Counted from the first letter of the stretch, positions 16,277-23,655 are shown. The stretch is 64,000 nt of DNA from Nocardioides oleivorans (GCF_004137255.1 NZ_SDWT01000001.1:1984001-2048000), one strand, 5' to 3'. Made by a program: numbers and translations. The notes: generated by a model not told the origin, from the letters alone.

Positions 16277-17379
16277 GCTGACGGCTCCCTTCTCGGTGCG
16301 ACGGTGAAGCGGCAGGGCGAGGGCGCGATTCCCCGACTCTGGTCGATTGTCGCTCGTTGGCTCAACTCGATCTCATGAGCAGTACCCCATTGCGCGAGAT
16401 GCACCAGCTGGGCCATGCCGAGGTTGCGTCCGGGGCAGGCGTGCGGCCCGGCCCCGAACGGGAGCCAGGCACCGGGCCGCCGGCCGTCGACGCTCCACCG
16501 GGCGGGCAGGAAGAGGCTCGGGTCGTCACCGGGCACGAGGTCGGCGCGACGGCCGAGGAGCAAGGGGCTGACGAAGACCATCGCCCCCGCCCTCACCGAC
16601 TGGCCGCCGACCTCCACGTCCTGCGTGGCGACGCGCACGGTGATCCACGTCGGAGGGGTCAGGCGGAGGGTCTCCCACACCGCGTGCGTCGGGTCGACGT
16701 CCCCGGAACCGGTGCTGCCGAGCCAGGCCAGGAGGAATGCCCCGGCGGCGATCGGGACCTGGATGCCGGCCGCCAGCAAGGCGGCGAGCTCTCCGGCTGA
16801 CTGGTCGCGGTCGGGGACGGCCTCGAGCGCGTCCTCCAGTGCGGTGCGCGCGGCCTCCTCCGTGCGCCGCTTCCGGCTCCACCGGCCGGGAGGTCGGCGC
16901 GCGGAGATGACCGGGCCCAGCGCGTCGATCCAGGCGAGCACGAGGTCGCCGATGCGGTCGCGTCGGGACGGCTCGATCGAGGGGAGCACGGCCGCGGTCG
17001 TCGAGCGGGCCACCGGACGCCGCAGCAGGACCATGGCGTCGTACGGGCTCCGGGGGTGCGTGCGGTCGTGGTCGTCGAGTGCCGCGGCCCACTCGCGTGC
17101 GAAGACCTCGGACCCGCGCGCCACCTGCGCCGGCGTGACGGGTGCGAAGACGGTGTGCCCGGACCGCGTGTCGGCGGTGCTGCCTGAGAGGTCGCCGCTG
17201 CGGCTGACGTCCCCGGGGAAGTCGAAGTGCGACGGAGTGGTGAGGACCTGCCTGACGAGCTCGGGAGTCGTGGCCAGCCACGGACCTCCGGGGCCGATCC
17301 GGACGAGTCCGGAGCGGGGCGCTGAGAGGACAGCGCCGAGCCGGCCGCCGGCCGACTCGACGCTGTCCAGGTGCATCAC
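16273..17379 (-). CDS. Cytochrome P450, short and divergent
   Basis: A 368-residue P450. The heme-ligand Cys315 lies in FGAGPHACPGRNLGMAQ, and the K-helix ExxR is ETLR (236-239). The I-helix segment AAGIQVPIAAGAFLLAW lacks the usual acid-Thr pair used in oxygen activation. It is about 30-40 residues shorter than common bacterial P450s. GTG 17379 is followed at once by ATG 17376 and either may start translation. A 31-codon peptide gene ends 34 bp upstream and a histidine kinase gene overlaps downstream. The context suggests peptide crosslinking as in P450-modified RiPPs, which is inference; small-molecule oxidation is the alternative. Confidence 0.85.
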   Translation of the reverse strand: MMHLDSVESAGGRLGAVLSAPRSGLVRIGPGGPWLATTPELVRQVLTTPSHFDFPGDVSRSGDLSGSTADTRSGHTVFAPVTPAQVARGSEVFAREWAAALDDHDRTHPRSPYDAMVLLRRPVARSTTAAVLPSIEPSRRDRIGDLVLAWIDALGPVISARRPPGRWSRKRRTEEAARTALEDALEAVPDRDQSAGELAALLAAGIQVPIAAGAFLLAWLGSTGSGDVDPTHAVWETLRLTPPTWITVRVATQDVEVGGQSVRAGAMVFVSPLLLGRRADLVPGDDPSLFLPARWSVDGRRPGAWLPFGAGPHACPGRNLGMAQLVHLAQWGTAHEIELSQRATIDQSRGIAPSPCRFTVAPRREPSA

Positions 17380-17384
17380 GGTGC

Positions 17385-17407
17385 GTGAGTCACGTGAGGT
17401 GAATCAC
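17385..17407. promoter_or_regulatory. Tandem GTGAnTCAC palindromes between peptide and P450 genes
   Basis: GTGAGTCAC (17385-17393) and GTGAATCAC (17399-17407) are two 9-bp palindromes whose centres are 14 bp apart, in the 34-bp gap between the peptide stop and the P450 start. They could be a protein-binding site or affect translation of the P450, which has no clear ribosome site. Function is inferred only from symmetry. Confidence 0.35.
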
Positions 17408-17413
17408 CCGTGT

Positions 17414-17509
17414 TCAGCCGCGCGGCGGGGCCGGGCGCCACAGGTACACGGCCTGCATGGCGGTGGCGTTGCGCTTGGCCTCGATGCGGGTGCGGATGCG
17501 GTTCATCAT
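17414..17509 (-). CDS. Small peptide, candidate P450-modified RiPP precursor
   Basis: A 31-codon gene with a good ribosome site (GGAGA, then AAACC, then ATG ATG). The peptide has a basic, helix-prone N-terminal part (NRIRTRIEAKRNATA) and ends MQAVYLWRPAPPRG. It contains one Tyr and one Trp separated by a single residue. Aromatic i/i+2 pairs near the C-terminus are the crosslinking pattern of biarylitide-type and other P450-linked RiPPs. It lies 34 bp upstream of the P450 on the same strand. No leader peptidase or transporter gene is nearby. It could instead be a regulatory leader peptide or a chance frame, though the ribosome site and context argue against chance. Confidence 0.6.
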   Translation of the reverse strand: MMNRIRTRIEAKRNATAMQAVYLWRPAPPRG

Positions 17510-17581
17510 GGTTTTCTCCAGGGGGTTGAGTTGACGCACGCCCGATCGGACGCGCACGACACCCACCGGAGGCCGGTCCCG

Positions 17582-17652
17582 TGGAGCATTCAGGGTCGGT
17601 CGCGGACTCCGGAAGCGTCACGGAGCCCTGTACCCGAATGGTGCGTTCAGGG
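17582..17652. repeat. Two related 14-bp direct repeats upstream of the peptide gene
   Basis: TGGAGCATTCAGGG (17582-17595) and TGGTGCGTTCAGGG (17639-17652) match at 12 of 14 positions, in the gap between the response regulator and the peptide gene. A third partial copy, GGGTTCAG, starts at 17656. They are candidate binding sites for a regulator of the peptide-P450 unit. No clear -10/-35 pair is seen between them and the peptide. Confidence 0.35.
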
Positions 17653-17659
17653 ACCGGGT

Positions 17660-18052
17660 TCAGAACTCTGTGTCGCGAAGTGTCTCGCTAATCAGATCAG
17701 TCAATTGCTGAATGCGCAGCGGCTTCTGCATGACTGAGACGATTCCGAGCTCCTGGAGGACCGCTCGGTGCTCCCCGGCCCAGGCGCTGATGACCACGAT
17801 CTTGAGGTCCGGGGCGACGTCCGGGTGGGACCTCAGCCAGCGCACGACGTCGACGCCGTTCATGCGGGGCATGGTCAGGTCGAGCAGCATGACGTCGAAG
17901 GTCTCGCCCTGGAGCGTCTCCACGGCCTCCTGCCCGTCGCTCGCGGTGGAGGCCACGTGGCCGGCGCGCTCGACGAGGCGGCAGAAGACGTCGCGAATGT
18001 CCTCGTTGTCGTCGACGACGAGGAAACGAAGCTCACGCGGCTTCTCGGTCAT
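17660..18052 (-). CDS. Stand-alone response regulator receiver domain
   Basis: A 130-residue single-domain response regulator. Acidic residues D14-D15 in VVDDNED, phospho-acceptor D58 in VMLLDLTMP, a conserved S/T at VVISAW and Lys in MQKPL are all present. It has no DNA-binding output domain, so it acts by protein contact or as a phosphate sink. It is the first gene of the minus-strand set that continues with the small peptide, P450 and histidine kinase. Its ATG lies six bases after a TAATCT hexamer, so the mRNA is probably leaderless. Confidence 0.9.
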   Translation of the reverse strand: MTEKPRELRFLVVDDNEDIRDVFCRLVERAGHVASTASDGQEAVETLQGETFDVMLLDLTMPRMNGVDVVRWLRSHPDVAPDLKIVVISAWAGEHRAVLQELGIVSVMQKPLRIQQLTDLISETLRDTEF

Positions 18053-18058
18053 GGGACA

Positions 18059-18064
18059 AGATTA
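18059..18064 (-). promoter_or_regulatory. -10 element of a leaderless promoter for the response regulator
   Basis: TAATCT on the minus strand, six bases before ATG 18052, which is the spacing expected if transcription starts at the A of the ATG. Upstream, TTGACG ends 11 bases before it, too close to be the -35; CGAACA is at the correct distance. Confidence 0.5.
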
Positions 18065-18305
18065 GTAAACAAGGCCGTCAATGTTCGCATCGTCTCGGAA
18101 CTGACACGCCGTCAGTGTGGTCCCCCAGTCTGAACTCGTGGTGGTTGGACAAGGGTTGGTCACCCGAAGGGCTGTCCGGCCGTCCGGTCGGGCGGTGATC
18201 AGGCCGCCCGTCGGTCCGCTCGTGGCGCCCCTCGCGGGTTGGGATCGCGACGAGTGCTGGCCCTATGCTGGGCGTCGCCCGACCGGGTGCGTCCCGGCCG
18301 AGCTG
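18065..18305. other. Intergenic region before tRNA-Glu
   Basis: No gene is seen in these 241 bases. A 6-bp inverted repeat (ACTGAC, 5 bases, GTCAGT) lies at 18100-18116 and could be an operator for the divergent response regulator. TATGCT at 18264 is a possible -10 for the tRNA genes. Confidence 0.35.
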
Positions 18306-18378
18306 GCCCCCATCGTCTAGCGGCCCAGGACCCCGCCCTTTCACGGCGGTAGCGCCGGTTCGAATCCGGTTGGGGGTG
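18306..18378 (+). tRNA. tRNA-Glu (TTC)
   Basis: Acceptor GCCCCCA pairs with TGGGGGT, the anticodon loop is CTTTCAC (anticodon TTC) on a CCGCC/GGCGG stem, and the T arm is GCCGGTTCGAATCCGGT. The encoded discriminator is G and CCA is not encoded. tRNA-Asp follows 100 bp downstream. Confidence 0.95.
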
Positions 18379-18478
18379 CTGCCAGGCCGCGTGCGGACGC
18401 CGATTGGGTGCAGCCGAACGGCATGGGTTAGAGTTCCGACGCTTCACCAGCACGACCCAGCAACAACGAGCAACACCT

Positions 18479-18552
18479 GGCCCCGTAGCGCAGTTGGTTA
18501 GCGCGCCGCCCTGTCACGGCGGAGGCCGCGGGTTCGAGTCCCGTCGGGGTCG
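18479..18552 (+). tRNA. tRNA-Asp (GTC)
   Basis: Acceptor GGCCCCG pairs with CGGGGTC, the D arm is GCGCAGTTGGTTAGCGC, the anticodon loop is CTGTCAC (anticodon GTC), and the T arm is GCGGGTTCGAGTCCCGT. CCA is not encoded. A strong terminator begins six bases after the gene. Confidence 0.95.
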
Positions 18553-18558
18553 CAGACA

Positions 18559-18592
18559 ACATCAGGGTGGGCCTTCGGGCCCACCCTGATGT
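18559..18592 (+). terminator. Terminator after tRNA-Asp
   Basis: A perfect 15-bp stem (ACATCAGGGTGGGCC at 18559-18573 with 18578-18592) closed by a TTCG tetraloop. There is no long T run. Confidence 0.8.
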
Positions 18593-18637
18593 GCGTTCCG
18601 GGCCCGGCCGTTTCCCACGCCTCCCTACGCTGTGGGC

Positions 18638-18991
18638 ATGCCGATCGACCTCGACCCCGCCGCGTTCGACGCGATGGTCGACCGCGCGCTGGACGGCCTG
18701 CCGGACGAGCTCGCGGCCCTCGTCGAGAACGTCGTGGTGCTCGTCGAGGACGACGCACCTCCCGAGGACCCCGACCTCCTCGGCCTCTACGACGGCCTCG
18801 CGCTGACCGAGCGCCAGGCCAACCACGCCGGCATGCTGCCGGACCGGATCCTGCTGTTCCGGGGTCCGCTGCTCGACATGGCCGACACCGAGCAGGACCT
18901 CGAGCAGGAGGTCCGGATCACCGTCGTGCACGAGGTCGCCCACCACTTCGGCCTCGACGACGGGCGTCTCCACGAGCTGGGCTGGGGCTGA
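18638..18991 (+). CDS. Small zincin-type metallopeptidase family protein
   Basis: A 117-residue cytosolic protein with the zinc-binding motif HEVAHHFGLDDGRLHELGW at its C-terminus, in which HExxH and the downstream His and Glu are intact. This is the actinobacterial metallopeptidase family (formerly DUF1025), whose members are usually 110-150 residues; physiological substrate unknown. ATG 18638 (MPIDLDP) is preferred to GTG 18632, two codons upstream. Confidence 0.85.
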   Translation: MPIDLDPAAFDAMVDRALDGLPDELAALVENVVVLVEDDAPPEDPDLLGLYDGLALTERQANHAGMLPDRILLFRGPLLDMADTEQDLEQEVRITVVHEVAHHFGLDDGRLHELGWG

Positions 18992-19037
18992 CCGGGCCGG
19001 TCTTGACACGCGTCAAAGATTTTACCTTCGAAGTGGG

Positions 19038-19370
19038 CTAGTCCAGTGCGGTCCCGAGCCACCATCCGGACGCGCAGGCCGCCACCGCGAGCACGGTCGT
19101 CGCCACGACGTACGACACCCGGACCCGTCCGTGGCGGTCGACGGACTGCACGGCGAAGGTCGAGAACGACGTGAAGCCGCCGCAGAAGCCGGTGCCGAGC
19201 AGCGCCCACGCCTCGTCGCCGAGCGAGAGCGCCCCGAAGACGCCGAAGAGACCCGATCCGAGCACGTTGACCAGCAGCATCCCGGTGGGGAACCTGCCGT
19301 CGAGGCGCGCGAGGACGAACCGCAGCGGAGCGCCGACCGCGGCGCCGAGCGCGACGAGCAGCGCCGTCAC
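19038..19370 (-). CDS. crcB: Fluoride channel CrcB/Fluc, second of a pair
   Basis: A 110-residue four-helix membrane protein that exports fluoride. Characteristic segments are GAPLRFVLARLDGRFPTGMLLVN, with the conserved Asn, and GTGFCGGFTSFSTFAVQ, with the Phe-box/Ser-Thr track. GTG 19370 overlaps the stop of the preceding crcB, with GGAGG upstream. Paired, non-identical Fluc subunits encoded side by side form heterodimers in several Gram-positive lineages, and this pair fits that pattern. No fluoride riboswitch was recognised upstream. Confidence 0.9.
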   Translation of the reverse strand: MTALLVALGAAVGAPLRFVLARLDGRFPTGMLLVNVLGSGLFGVFGALSLGDEAWALLGTGFCGGFTSFSTFAVQSVDRHGRVRVSYVVATTVLAVAACASGWWLGTALD

Positions 19371-19768
19371 CGGAGGGCCTCCTCGGGCTCGGGGCGGTGC
19401 GAGAGCCGCTGGCCCAGCGCGGCCGCGAGCAGCCCGGCGCCCAGGGTGATCGCGAGGTAGGTGCCGGCGACGACCAGGTGGCCGTCGTCGGCGAGCGAGC
19501 GCACCTGGCCGGCCCACGCCGACACGGTGGTGAACCCGCCGAGCACGCCCGGGCCGAGCGCCGCCGCGGCACGGGGCGAGCGGCGTACGACCGTGAGCGC
19601 CGGCAGCGCGCCCAGCGCGAAGGCCCCGACCACGTTGATCCCGAGCGTCGGCCACGGTAGGAGCGTGTCGGGGGCCGCGGAGTCGACGGCGAGGCGCAGC
19701 AGTGCGCCGACGGCACCGCCGACGGCCACGACCACGAGGTCCGCGGCACGCAGCGGCCGCGCGCTCAC
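19367..19768 (-). CDS. crcB: Fluoride channel CrcB/Fluc, first of a pair
   Basis: A 133-residue four-helix Fluc subunit. It carries GGAVGALLRLAVDS, PWPTLGINVVGAFALG (conserved Asn) and GPGVLGGFTTVSAWAGQV, where the Phe box is less complete than in its partner at 19038, as is common in asymmetric Fluc pairs. It overlaps both neighbours by four bases: the ATPase-domain regulator upstream and the second crcB downstream, so the three are one operon. Confidence 0.9.
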   Translation of the reverse strand: MSARPLRAADLVVVAVGGAVGALLRLAVDSAAPDTLLPWPTLGINVVGAFALGALPALTVVRRSPRAAAALGPGVLGGFTTVSAWAGQVRSLADDGHLVVAGTYLAITLGAGLLAAALGQRLSHRPEPEEALR

Positions 19769-20706
19769 CCGACCTGGCTTGTCGAGGTGGCCGTCGAGCG
19801 CTGGTGACCGCGCCAGGGCTCGGCGGCCGCGCCGTCGAGCTGATGGATGAGCTCGCCGAGGATCCAGTTGTGGAGCGTGCGCTGCGGCGCCGTGCGCGCC
19901 ATGGAGAGCAGCCTCTCCGCGCGGCAGAAGGCGTCGGCGACGTCGAACATCTCGGTCATGGTCACCAGGATCGGCGCCGACTCGCGCATCATCGCGAAGG
20001 TGAGGTCGACCTGCGGCAGCCGGCGCTCCTGGGCGTCGCGCAGCTGGAGGCGGTAGCTGTCGGGGAACTGGCGCTCGAAGTTGGCGAACATCGACGTCAG
20101 GTCACCGGCGAGGGGGTAGTCGGACTGGTGCGACAGGGAGAGCAGGCGCAGCTCGCGGCGCAGCTCGTTGTACTGCCGGGCGAGGGCGGAGTAGAGGCCG
20201 ACGTCGACGCCCAGGAGTCGCACCTCCACGGCCGCCTCGCTGGTCGGCTCGGGCCCGGGCTCGTCGTGGTGGTCGACGACCCACTCCGCGGCGGCCTCGT
20301 CGGCCATCTCGTCCGACGGCTCGAACCAGACGACCTTGCCGTCGGCCTCGATGGTCGCGCCCCAGGCCACCGAGCACTGCGCCACCATCGCCAGCCCGCG
20401 ACCGAAGGTCAGCAGCAGCTCGAGCTCGTCACCACCGCGCGGCGCCGGCAGCACCGGCGGGACGGGCGGGCTGGTGGAGCCGTCGACCACCTCGATGCGC
20501 GGGTGGCTCGCGGTCCCGCGGACCCGGACCTTGTAGGGCGCGGTCGCGTGGATGATGGCGTTGGCCACCAGTTCCGAGACGCCGAGCTCGGCGCACTCGA
20601 CCAGGTCGGCCCGCTCGAGCTTGCGGCACACGTCGCTGACCCAGCGACGCGCGTCGGCCGCAGCGCGCGGCGATGACGCAAGCGTCAGCTCTGAGCTCAG
20701 CGGCAC
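19765..20706 (-). CDS. RsbW-like ATP-binding regulator with helical C-terminal domain
   Basis: A 313-residue protein whose N-terminal 135 residues form an HATPase_c_2 domain of the anti-sigma/serine kinase type (LGVSELVANAIIHA N box, then GRGLAMVAQCS as G box). The C-terminal half (about 160-300) is Leu/Arg-rich and probably helical, with no family that I recognise. The N box Asn is intact, so ATP binding is likely. Target sigma or anti-sigma-antagonist is unknown and no STAS gene lies nearby. GTG 20706 is preceded by GAAAAGAG. It leads the operon with the two crcB genes. Confidence 0.75.
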   Translation of the reverse strand: MPLSSELTLASSPRAAADARRWVSDVCRKLERADLVECAELGVSELVANAIIHATAPYKVRVRGTASHPRIEVVDGSTSPPVPPVLPAPRGGDELELLLTFGRGLAMVAQCSVAWGATIEADGKVVWFEPSDEMADEAAAEWVVDHHDEPGPEPTSEAAVEVRLLGVDVGLYSALARQYNELRRELRLLSLSHQSDYPLAGDLTSMFANFERQFPDSYRLQLRDAQERRLPQVDLTFAMMRESAPILVTMTEMFDVADAFCRAERLLSMARTAPQRTLHNWILGELIHQLDGAAAEPWRGHQRSTATSTSQVG

Positions 20707-20919
20707 CGGGACTCTTTTCAGAGGGGGTGGACAGTCCAGTGGGTGTCTCGGTACCCATGGGACAGATGGTTCAAACCTCGACGGTCACCATAGTTCTTCG
20801 AGGCTCCGAACGGGTCGTGTGAGCAACGAGACGCACCCGCGTTTCGCGGTCGCGCGAGGTCAGGAGGACAATGGTGGAAGCAGCACCACACGTCCCGCAC
20901 ACGACAACAGGAGAGCCCC

Positions 20920-22389
20920 ATGACCACGACGCAGACGCCCCGCCACAAGGTGGTCGTGATCGGCTCAGGGTTCGGTGGGCTCTTCGGGACCAAGGCGCTG
21001 CGCCGCGCCGACGTCGACGTCACGATGATCGCGAAGACGACCCACCACCTCTTCCAGCCGCTGCTCTACCAGGTGGCGACCGGCATCCTCTCCGAGGGCG
21101 AGATCGCGCCGCCGACCCGCGAGGTGCTGAGCGGCCAGGACAACGCCAAGGTGATCCTCGGCGAGGTCACCGCCATCGACCTCGAGGCCAGGACCGTCAC
21201 GTCCCGGGTGCTCGGCCGCGACACCGTGACGTCGTACGACTCGCTGCTCGTCGCCGCGGGTGCCAGCCAGTCCTACTTCGGCAACGACCACTTCGCCGAG
21301 TTCGCCCCCGGCATGAAGAGCATCGACGACGCCCTCGAGCTGCGCGGGCGCATCTTCGGCGCGTTCGAGATGGCCGAGCTCGGTGCCACCCGCGGCGAGA
21401 ACGTCGACCACCACCTGACCTTCGTCGTCGTCGGCGCCGGGCCCACGGGCGTGGAGATGGCCGGCCAGATCGCCGAGCTCGCCCACAACACGCTCCGCAA
21501 GGACTTCCGCGCGATCAACACCCGCGAGGCCCGCGTGGTGCTCGTCGACGCCGCGCCGCAGGTGCTCCCGCCCTTCGGCGCCAAGCTCGGCGAGAAGGCC
21601 CAGGCCGAGCTGGAGAAGCTCGGCGTGGAGGTCATGCTCGGTGCGATGGTCACCGACGTCGACGAGCGCGGCCTCGAGATGAAGTTCAAGGACGGCCGCG
21701 TCGAGCGCATCTCGAGCGTCACCAAGATCTGGGCCGCCGGCGTGCAGGCCAACCCGCTCGGCCGGACCCTGTCCGAGCAGACCGGCGCCCCGCTCGACCG
21801 GGCCGGCCGGATCGCGGTCAACCCCGACCTCACGCTGCCCGGCCACCCCGAGGTCTTCGTCGTCGGCGACATGATCGCCCTCGACAACCTCCCCGGTGTC
21901 GCGCAGGTCGCGATCCAGGGTGCCAAGTACGCCGCCAAGGAGATCAGGAACCGCGTCGAGGACAAGCAGCCCCAGGGGCCGTTCAAGTACTTCGACAAGG
22001 GCTCCATGGCGATCATCAGCCGCTTCCGTGCGGTCGCGATGGTCGGCAAGGTCCGGCTCAGCGGCATCCTCGCCTGGCTGATGTGGCTCAGCGTCCACCT
22101 GGTCTACCTGACCGGCTTCAAGAACCAGGTTTCCGCCCTCATGCGCTGGGCGATCACCTTCGTCAGCAACAACCGCTCCGAGCGCACGACGACCGAGCAG
22201 CAGATCTTCGCCCGTGCCGCCCTCGCGCGGCTGCGCGGCGGTGCCGCCGACCTCGTCTCCGACCCCGGCATCTACGACGCCACCCGGGCGATGGTCGAGG
22301 AGACCCGTCGCCAGGAGCTCGAGGCCGCCGCCATCCGCGAGGCGGAGCTCACCGACTCCGGCGTGCGCGGCGTGCACGACGCCGGCTGA
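20920..22389 (+). CDS. ndh: Type II NADH dehydrogenase
   Basis: A 489-residue flavoprotein that passes electrons from NADH to quinone without proton pumping. The FAD-binding GxGxxG is VVVIGSGFGGLFGTKAL, the NADH-binding one is FVVVGAGPTGVEMAGQ, and the ubiquinone/FAD region reads PEVFVVGDM and GVAQVAIQGAKYAA. A C-terminal hydrophobic segment (ILAWLMWLSVHLVYLTGF) and amphipathic tail fit membrane association. Its length and motifs match actinobacterial Ndh. It is transcribed divergently from the RsbW-like operon with 213 bp between, and is followed by a strong hairpin. Confidence 0.93.
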   Translation: MTTTQTPRHKVVVIGSGFGGLFGTKALRRADVDVTMIAKTTHHLFQPLLYQVATGILSEGEIAPPTREVLSGQDNAKVILGEVTAIDLEARTVTSRVLGRDTVTSYDSLLVAAGASQSYFGNDHFAEFAPGMKSIDDALELRGRIFGAFEMAELGATRGENVDHHLTFVVVGAGPTGVEMAGQIAELAHNTLRKDFRAINTREARVVLVDAAPQVLPPFGAKLGEKAQAELEKLGVEVMLGAMVTDVDERGLEMKFKDGRVERISSVTKIWAAGVQANPLGRTLSEQTGAPLDRAGRIAVNPDLTLPGHPEVFVVGDMIALDNLPGVAQVAIQGAKYAAKEIRNRVEDKQPQGPFKYFDKGSMAIISRFRAVAMVGKVRLSGILAWLMWLSVHLVYLTGFKNQVSALMRWAITFVSNNRSERTTTEQQIFARAALARLRGGAADLVSDPGIYDATRAMVEETRRQELEAAAIREAELTDSGVRGVHDAG

Positions 22390-22426
22390 CCCCGGCCGCG
22401 ACGTCGTACGACGTCCGCAGGCGCAG

Positions 22427-22458
22427 ACGACCTCCCCGGGCTGTCCCGGGGAGGTCGT
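22427..22458 (+). terminator. Terminator after ndh
   Basis: A perfect 14-bp stem (ACGACCTCCCCGGG at 22427-22440 with 22445-22458) and 4-base loop between the convergent ndh and PAP2 genes. It has no T run on the plus side. Confidence 0.75.
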
Positions 22459-22479
22459 GTCGTTCGTGGAGGTGCGGGA

Positions 22480-23553
22480 TCAGCGGGTGGGGGAGACCAC
22501 GGCGCGGCCGCTGGCAATATCGGCCTCCGGCGCGCGGAGCCCGCGTTGACCCGTCACCCGCGCTCCGACCCGGAACGCGATCAGCGCGATGGCGGCACCG
22601 GCGAGGTCGTCGGCGATGTAGTGCCAGCCGAAGTAGAGGGTGGCGACGACCGTCAGGGCGAAGTTGACCCAGAAGACCGTGCGGATCGCCCGGCTGCGGA
22701 TCGTCGCGCTGGCCATCAGCGCCCACAGGAGGGCGATCGCGGTGTGCAGGCTCGCGAAGCCCGCGACGCCCTGGTACTCACCGCCGCCCCACAGGAACCC
22801 CTGTCGGGAGTAGACCAGCGAGTCCATCAGGTCGGACGCCCCCGTGGCGGCCAGGTCGCTGGTGAGCCACGGGTACATGATCCCGGGGCCCAGCGTGGGC
22901 AGCAGGTAGTAGGAGACGGCGCCGAGGGTCCACGCGATGCCCTGCGCGGTGACGAACCACCAGCCGTAGCCGATCCGCGACCACACCAGCCAGGCCGTCA
23001 CCAGGACCGCCACCAGCGGGATGTAGGTGAGGTAGACCGCGGAGAGGACGTGGGCGGTGACGTCCGTGCCGAGGAGGTCGTGGAGCAGGGTGGCGGGATC
23101 GTGGCCGAACAGCAGGAACCGGTCGAGCAGCCTCAGCTCACGGTCGTACTTCTCGTCGTGCAGGAGCGGCAGCAGCGACTTGAGGTTGCGGTAGGAGACG
23201 TAGACGACGTAGAAGCACGAGATCCCGACGACCACGAGCTGCAGGCGTGCGCGCGTCCAGTGCGTGCGGGCCCGCAGGACCACGGCGTCCCACGTGCGCG
23301 CCGGGTTCAGGCGTCCCTGCCACAGCGCGCGCGGGAGCAGGTCGATCACGATCGCCGACAGGCACAGGACGGGCAGCCGGACCCACGACGGCCCGAGGAA
23401 GCTGCCCTCCGGGTCGGCGATCGGCCGCTCGAGGAACGCGCTGGCGAGGAAGGCGGCGCCGCCGATGAGGGCGGCGGTGGCGACGAGGAAGGCCCAGACC
23501 GGGAGTCGTGTCGGCGTGCGGCGTGCGGTGGCCGGGGACGGTGGCGTGGACAT
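22480..23553 (-). CDS. PAP2-family membrane phosphatase/phosphotransferase
   Basis: A 357-residue integral membrane protein with roughly seven to eight helices. The phosphatase signature appears as SYYLLPTLGPG, ASLHTAIAL (catalytic His) and GWHYIADDLAG (second His and Asp). This arrangement is found in the PAP2_3 group, which includes actinobacterial enzymes that transfer inositol phosphate to lipids. The exact substrate cannot be inferred. Start ATG 23553 gives a short Thr/Pro-rich cytoplasmic N-terminus. Confidence 0.82.
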   Translation of the reverse strand: MSTPPSPATARRTPTRLPVWAFLVATAALIGGAAFLASAFLERPIADPEGSFLGPSWVRLPVLCLSAIVIDLLPRALWQGRLNPARTWDAVVLRARTHWTRARLQLVVVGISCFYVVYVSYRNLKSLLPLLHDEKYDRELRLLDRFLLFGHDPATLLHDLLGTDVTAHVLSAVYLTYIPLVAVLVTAWLVWSRIGYGWWFVTAQGIAWTLGAVSYYLLPTLGPGIMYPWLTSDLAATGASDLMDSLVYSRQGFLWGGGEYQGVAGFASLHTAIALLWALMASATIRSRAIRTVFWVNFALTVVATLYFGWHYIADDLAGAAIALIAFRVGARVTGQRGLRAPEADIASGRAVVSPTR

Positions 23554-23655
23554 GGGGCTCCTGGCGCTCGTGGGGGCGTCGCGGCAAGTGTGCCGTCGTC
23601 ACCCAAATGTCGCCGAGAGTTCACCTCCGCCCGCTCGGGGCGGGCGAGGCACCGG

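Noticed and set aside
16273..17379. P450 as a pseudogene because it is short and lacks the I-helix acid-Thr pair
   Set aside because: The heme-binding loop, ExxR, reading frame and translational coupling to the next gene are all intact.
17376..17621. An 81-residue frame overlapping the small peptide gene in another phase
   Set aside because: It is Pro/His/Arg-rich with no ribosome site, whereas the 31-codon frame has GGAGA at the correct distance and ends before the P450.
20707..20919. Fluoride riboswitch upstream of the crcB operon
   Set aside because: I looked for the conserved GATGG...CCGCC/CTGATG core and could not find it in this stretch.
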